DNA of 64,000 nt from positions 794,501 through 858,500 of the forward strand of contig JAPDFW010000114.1 in assembly GCA_028826165.1 (NCBI GenBank). The letters run 5' to 3'. Below, in pieces: positions 58,801 to 64,000 of the stretch. The notes under the pieces are model-generated. The model was not told where the DNA came from. It ran no database searches and saw only the letters and a list, made by a program, of their open reading frames with translations. How positions within the stretch are numbered: the first letter of the stretch is position 1; the number at the start of each line of letters is the position of its first letter. The DNA comes from Anaeramoeba ignava. Lineage: Eukaryota > Metamonada > Anaeramoebidae. A program made the position numbers and the translations under genes.

Positions 58801-61800
58801 TTCAATATGATCGAACATAATAAGAGACCATAGAGCCTTGGACATTTCAAGATTAATACAATGAGCAAAATCCAAATGTATAAAATTCTTAGTATTTCTT
58901 GGAATTGTTTTAAGTTGAGATATAAGATCTTCAATTTTGTTTGAACGAATTAATAATCTGAAATATAAATGTTTGGGATATTTTTCAAATGCAGTTTTTT
59001 GTATCTGATAAGTTTTTCCATTTCCAGCAATTTCAGAAACATAAACTTGGAAATTAAGTTCTTCATCTTCTCCATCATCATCTCCGTCACCATCTCCATT
59101 ATCTTCGCCATCACCGTCATCATCTCCCTCTCCATCATCATCACCATCACCATCATCATCTCCAGAATTTACATCATTTTCATTATTTTCATTATTTTCA
59201 TTATTTTCATTGTTTTCATCAATTTCATTATTTAAATCATCTTGATATTCTTCTTGCAAGTAAATATTTCTAATTGATTCTGGTGGAAGAGGTTCTAAAT
59301 CTCGAATAATCCCATTATAAACACAACTTGCTAATAATTGGAAAGAATTAATCAAGCCTGTGCATAATAGAATCATTGGATATTTTGTTTTGAAATCAAT
59401 AGATTGTATTTTGAAAATTAAATGACTTTGTTTTTTCTTTGAAAGTTCATTTGCAAAGAGAATTGCAAAACAGAAATTCTTTTCTGAATCTTTAACATAG
59501 TTGTGAAACATTTGATATCTTGAAAAGAAAATGGAAATATCATCTTCAGTAGTTTTTTGATTACAACAAAGAACATTTTCTCTTTTTGGAAATGATTTTG
59601 TATGAATAAGGAAAAAAGATGTTGTCATATCATAAATTCGATATGAATTTGGAATTTCCACAATGAATATTTTTGGATCTCCGATTGTTCCATCTCTTTG
59701 ATTAAAATATTTCCTCATTTTGGAAGTGAAAGTAAGAAAGGGTTCTTCTTCAATATTAAATTCCCCTTCTTGTTTTAAATCTTCAAATGAAAATAATTTT
59801 TCTAATACTCCAAGATTGAGTTGTTTCAAGAAATATTTAAGCACTTCTTGTTTGTTTTTCTCGTTTTGATTGAATTTATTTGAATCTTTTTCATATTTCT
59901 GAAGAAAATCTTCAAAATTTTGGATAATATTTTCAGATTTTGGAGAGAAAATATGAAGAATATTGATAATTTCTTGTTTTTTTTTGAGATTGTTTTCTTC
60001 TTCATCATCAATTTCACTATAAGTATCAGTTTCACTATCAACTTCATCATCACTTTCACTTTCAGTTTCACTTTGAATTTTTTTTTCCTTTTCCTTTTCA
60101 TTGTTGTTTTGGTTTTGGTTTTCATTATTTTGATTTTCATTTTGATTTTGGTTTATATGTTCTTCCTTTTTTAAGTTTACAAAATCTGAAATTAGTTTAA
60201 GTTGTTCAATTGAGAAGAATGAAAGAAATTTAAATTCTTTTTGTTTGAAGAAAATCTCGTTTTTATCTTTTTCCCATTGATTAAGAGCTTCAATAAATTC
60301 TTTTTTTGCTTCCTCAAATTCTTTTTTCCATTGTGTAGAATGAGAACCAAGTTTAAGTTCTTTTTGATAACCCATAGAAAATTCAAAATGGCCTGAAGAA
60401 GCAAGACGAGAAAAAGCTGAAATTGCAGCACTAATTTTAGGAAGAGTTCTTGTAAATTTGGAAAAAACTTTGTTTGTTTGATTTTGTTGTTGTTTAATTG
60501 AAAGAACTGTACTATTAAATTCAACTAAATTCCCAAGACCAAATTTTGCTATTTTCCGATTTTCACCAATAAAAGCATGAAGATAACAATCAACAGCTCC
60601 TTTATCATTAATAGTGAAGTAAAATCTTGTATCAGGATCAAATATTGCTTTTATTGTATTCATTGCTTTTTCTTGTGGACTTTCCTTTTGTGAGCTTATC
60701 AAACTTTCAATATCTTCAATTCTTGAATGAATGAAATTAAGTTGAACCTTTTTTTGTTCCTCAGTTACATCTTCCTCTGCTTTTGCAATAAAATCACAGA
60801 GTTGAGAAAGATCACTAAGATTATCTTTAAAAAAATAACTTGAAACACGTGTATGAACACGAATCAAAGAGTTTGATACTTCTGCCATCACATTATCATC
60901 AAACTTTGTTGGATCTGTATCTCTTTTTAATTGAATAAGATCAGGATATTTTTTCAAAAACTTAAACAATTTTTTATCATAATTCCCATTTAAACCAGGT
61001 ACAAGTTCAGAAAGAAAATTAAATGTATCAGGTTTTAACTTTGCTAGAGTGTTACTTATATCCTTATAAATTAGATCTGAATCCTTTAATTTCTTTTGAG
61101 CAAAATCAGAATCTTCAAGTTCTGAAAGATTTCTTAATCGATTAAAAGAATCTCTGTTTTGGAAATGGAAATTGGAACAAAATCCAATAAAATTTGGAAT
61201 TTGATCTCGAAATCGACGAATATCTATAAATTGGAAAATTTTTTGAGGATCAATTTCCTTTTCTTGGATTGGATATTGGGAATTAAGATAAGAAACCTCT
61301 TGCTTAACATAACTATTATTACAATCTTTCTTGAAAAAACGATCTAAATTGAAAAATTCAATATTTCCTTCATAAAATAATTGGAAAGTTTTAGTCCAAA
61401 ACGAGGCAACTTTCTGCAAAAGTATTTTAATAAAATCATGGAATAATCTTGGTTTCTTCTGTCTTTTTTTTGATTTTGTAAAGAGACTTTCTGTAGTGAT
61501 TAATTTATCCCAAACAAGTGTTCTAAAAATGATACTTGGTTGAATTTTTGTTATCACATTAAAAAACTTGAATTCTTCTTCTGAGATGAAAGAGATGAGT
61601 TTCAAAGAATCATAGACATTGAGCTTACCGGTGTTTATTTTGTAAGAAATTGTTTCATAAATGGATGTATCTATACTTGCTTTTATGATATCTGATTTAC
61701 AAAAGTTATGAAGAATAAGAATTTTTTTTTGAAGTTCTCTAAAAGCTGGTTTAAGATTTGAATCTGTGAATTTTGGATCAATAATTTTGAAAATTTGTGT

Positions 61801-63643
61801 GAGAAACTTTGAATTATCATGGTAAACTTTGTATTCTGGTGGGCAACATCTTTCTGATTTTATGTCTTTCTCCAAATTGTAAATGATTTTGTATAAAAAA
61901 TATGCATTTTTAGGAAAAGAACCTGATTGCGCTTTATGGATATCAAAATATCTTCTAGCAGCACGAATCCATCTAATTTCATTTCTTAAATCTGATCTTT
62001 TTTTTTTTTCCAAATTGCTAATAAAATGGAAAAATTTTTGAATTTCTGATCTTTCTGTTGATTTAAATTTTGGGAGCTTGATTAATGATTCCCAATAACT
62101 GCATTGAATATCATCAAATAAAATATTTTGGATAATTTTTCTTTCTCTGCGTTTTGTCTGGTTTGAATATCTGTAGCTTTTTTTAACCAATTCCAAGAAA
62201 TAATCATAGAAATACGATGTATGTAAACCTTCTAGTGTTTTTTTTGATGCAACTTCATCTATAAATTGTGTATGATCAATTTTTGATAGTTGATTTTGAT
62301 CCAAAATTTGTTTTTGAATATAGTTTTTAATCAATTTTTTTGTTTCCATTTTTTGTTTGCTTGTTTCATCAAGAATTCTATCCCAATACAAAAAACGGTC
62401 GGATAATGTTTTGTGTGGGAAATTATCAATATCTTTCATAAGCAATTTGACAATTTCATCATTGAAATATCCGAAGATTTTGTGCTTAAAAAGAAGAAAT
62501 AAAAAGTTCTTGCGATTAATATTACTTTGGTAGAAAATATACATCATAAAATCTGTTGTTAATATTTCTCTGTAATTTTTTTCAGTAACAATTTTCAAAA
62601 CATCCAAGAATTCTTTTTCTTTTTCCATTTCTGAAATGCATTTATACTCAGTGAGTATGTATGTAAGAATATTATCTCCATTGAGACATATTGTTAAAAA
62701 TGGGAGGCATTGATAAAGAAACTTGAATCGTGATTTTCTTTCTTTTGGATCTTGGTTGTGAATTTTTTGGAAATATAATTCAAATGAAATTCTGATTCTT
62801 TGTATTATTTCTGGAATACTGATAACTTGCAACTGATTCACGAAAGTAAACAATTTTATTCTATTTTCTGAAGAAAGAAGCTTTTCTATTAAGAAAAAAT
62901 CAAAATCAAAATAGGATAATAAAGCAAGAGAGATGATAATTTGGCTTATTTGATAATTTTTGAAATCTTGTTTTGATAATTTGAGATCAAAAGGCTTCTT
63001 GAATAAATTGATTATTATTATTATTATTTTGGAATTGATCTGCAAAAAACTCGTTGAAATAATACCAAAAAAACATAATTGATTGTAAATCAATATCTTG
63101 ATTGTTGAATTGCTTGATAAAAACAGATGTTTGATGAAATAAATAAAGAAGAATTTGCACTTGATTATTTTTATCTGAAATATTTTGGAGAATTTTTCCT
63201 TGAGAATCAAAAACATTAACGAAAAGATAAGGAAAAAACTCAGAAATAGCAGCAGGTCTAAAAGGATTAACAAAAATTGAACTTGCAAATTTTTTGATTT
63301 GATTAAAAGGAATTGCAAAAACAGAATCTTTTGTTAAAAATATATCAGTAAAATTATTTTCATTAATTTCAGTTGTCATTTTCGGTTTTATTTCTTCTGT
63401 AATTTTTTCTTTTTTTGGATTTGTAAAAAAATTAAAATAACTTTCTGGAAGTTCAATTAAAAGAAATTCTTGTGTTTTTTGTAAAGTGTTTGTTTCATAA
63501 ATCCATAAATTTTCATTTTCTTGTGATTTATTAATTGGAATAAAACTTTTTTGTTGTTGAATTGAATTTTCTTTTGCTATTCCTATTTTTAATTCTTTTG
63601 ATTTTTTTGAAGTTAAAATAAGTAAAATAATTTGAATTGACAT
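49815..63643 (-). CDS. RNF213-like giant AAA+ protein, intronless, four apparent frameshifts
   Basis: ATG at 63643. The region reads as one protein of 4,608 residues only if single-base shifts occur near 62989-62992, 55760, 55097 and 50466; the corrected length is an exact multiple of three. RNF213 proteins are huge dynein-like ATPases with E3 ligase activity, in animals acting on lipid droplets and on intracellular bacteria. Seen: AAA unit 1 with Walker A LFGETGCGKTKL (about 57705-57752) and Walker B NIVFDEF; AAA unit 2 with VGRPGSSKS (about 56655-56690) and VVILDEVALAE. The GRPGSSKS pair and the following SRHLMILTDN, GTNRFEKQLL-like NRFEKQLL and VFVRELCEYYF-type segments follow RNF213 order. 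Acidic Asp/Gly (59040-59230) and Glu/Asn (60000-60160) inserts occur. Only a partial zinc motif, CPIC near 52950, is found; a full C3HC4 RING is not visible. Confidence 0.8.
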
Positions 63644-63836
63644 TTAAAATGAAAGAAAAAAATGAAAAAAAAAAGGAAAAAAAAAAATTTTTTTAAAAAA
63701 AAAAATAAAAATAAAAATAAAAATAAAAAATAGTTATTCTTAAAAGAGGACTTTTTTAATTTTGATTTTTAATTTTCTTTTTAAAAAAAAAAAAAAGATT
63801 GTCTTGTTTTTGTTAAAAAAAAGAAAAGAAAATTAT
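63644..63836. other. Spacer upstream of the RNF213-like gene
   Basis: 193 bases of A/T homopolymers between two minus-strand genes; must contain the promoter of the giant gene. No motif recognised. Confidence 0.4.
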
Positions 63837-64000
63837 TTATAAATCTTCTTTCTCTTTTTTCTCTTTTTGTTTTTCTTCTTGTTTTTCTTCTTGTTTTTCT
63901 TCTTCTTGTTTTTCTTGTTTTGCTTTCAAATAGAAAGATTCAAGTAATTCTTCAGTTAAATCTTCTCCAGCATATTCAATAGGATTTTCTTTATCATTTT
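63837..64000 (-). CDS. 3' end of an unrecognised gene (5' part outside the window)
   Basis: Fifty-four codons, open to the window edge and ending in TAA at 63837-63839. Reads NPIEYAGEDLTEELLESF followed by a Lys/Glu/Gln-repeat tail (KQEEEKQEEKQEE). A plausible C-terminus, but too short and charged to identify. Confidence 0.6.
   Translation of the reverse strand, partial: NDKENPIEYAGEDLTEELLESFYLKAKQEKQEEEKQEEKQEEKQKEKKEKEDL

Noticed and set aside
63046-63075. Tiny GT-AG intron (26 bases) to explain the first frame change in the RNF213-like gene
   Set aside because: Removal creates an immediate in-frame stop and is far shorter than any other intron here; a one-base shift at 62989-62992 fits better.

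Overview
The window is nuclear DNA of an AT-rich microbial eukaryote. Several genes are split by GT-AG introns that keep the reading frame exactly. Stops are ordinary TAA/TGA with no in-frame stops inside exons, so the standard code fits. There are no operons or ribosome-binding sites. The gene set (Vps34, mucolipin-type channel, Vip1 kinase, copine, two-domain FEX fluoride exporter, RCC1-BTB protein, OS-9-type lectin, giant RNF213-like ATPase, GATA finger protein) is that of a free-living amoeboid protist. A bacterial-looking iron-sulfur flavoprotein hints at an anaerobic lifestyle. My best guess is an Anaeramoebae-like or other metamonad/amoeba genome; this is inference, not shown by the sequence.

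Layout, left to right. 1-2371: 3' part of a class III PI3-kinase. 2590-10793: three tandem copies of a three-exon SLC13/PHO90-like anion transporter. 11412-14779 (minus): a nine-exon mucolipin (TRPML)-like channel. 14821-16840: a satellite with a repeat unit of about 146 bp. 17638-19843: kinase-only Vip1/PPIP5K. 20165-21905: unrecognised basic/coiled-coil protein. 22362-26359: seven-exon copine. 26631-32212: FEX-type fluoride exporter, whose 3.6 kb second intron carries a Crypton-like tyrosine-recombinase element on the opposite strand. 32391-37571: two tandem protein-kinase-like genes, both with degraded catalytic motifs and the second also frameshifted, with an iron-sulfur flavoprotein gene between them. 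37835-40394: RCC1 repeats plus two BTB domains. 40505-42651 (minus): HAD phosphatase and a CLASP-C-terminus-like protein. 42839-43674: OS-9-like MRH lectin. 44088-45008 (minus): GATA zinc finger. 45009-47531: repeats. 47532-49676 (minus): secreted beta-propeller-like surface protein. 49815-63643 (minus): RNF213-like giant protein of about 4,600 residues, intronless but with four apparent single-base frameshifts. 63837-64000 (minus): 3' end of another gene.

The most striking architectural feature is that introns and spacers are filled with low-complexity tandem arrays, each with its own unit (TTGAATA, AAAATC, AAAATTA, TTTAATAA, TTTATAATTAAA and others), while exons stay clean. Several genes act on endolysosomal membranes and phosphoinositides/inositol phosphates (Vps34, TRPML, copine, Vip1). 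I do not claim functional clustering, because eukaryotic neighbours need not be co-regulated.

Exon boundaries were inferred by hand from GT/AG sites, reading phase and family conservation. They are not transcript-supported.
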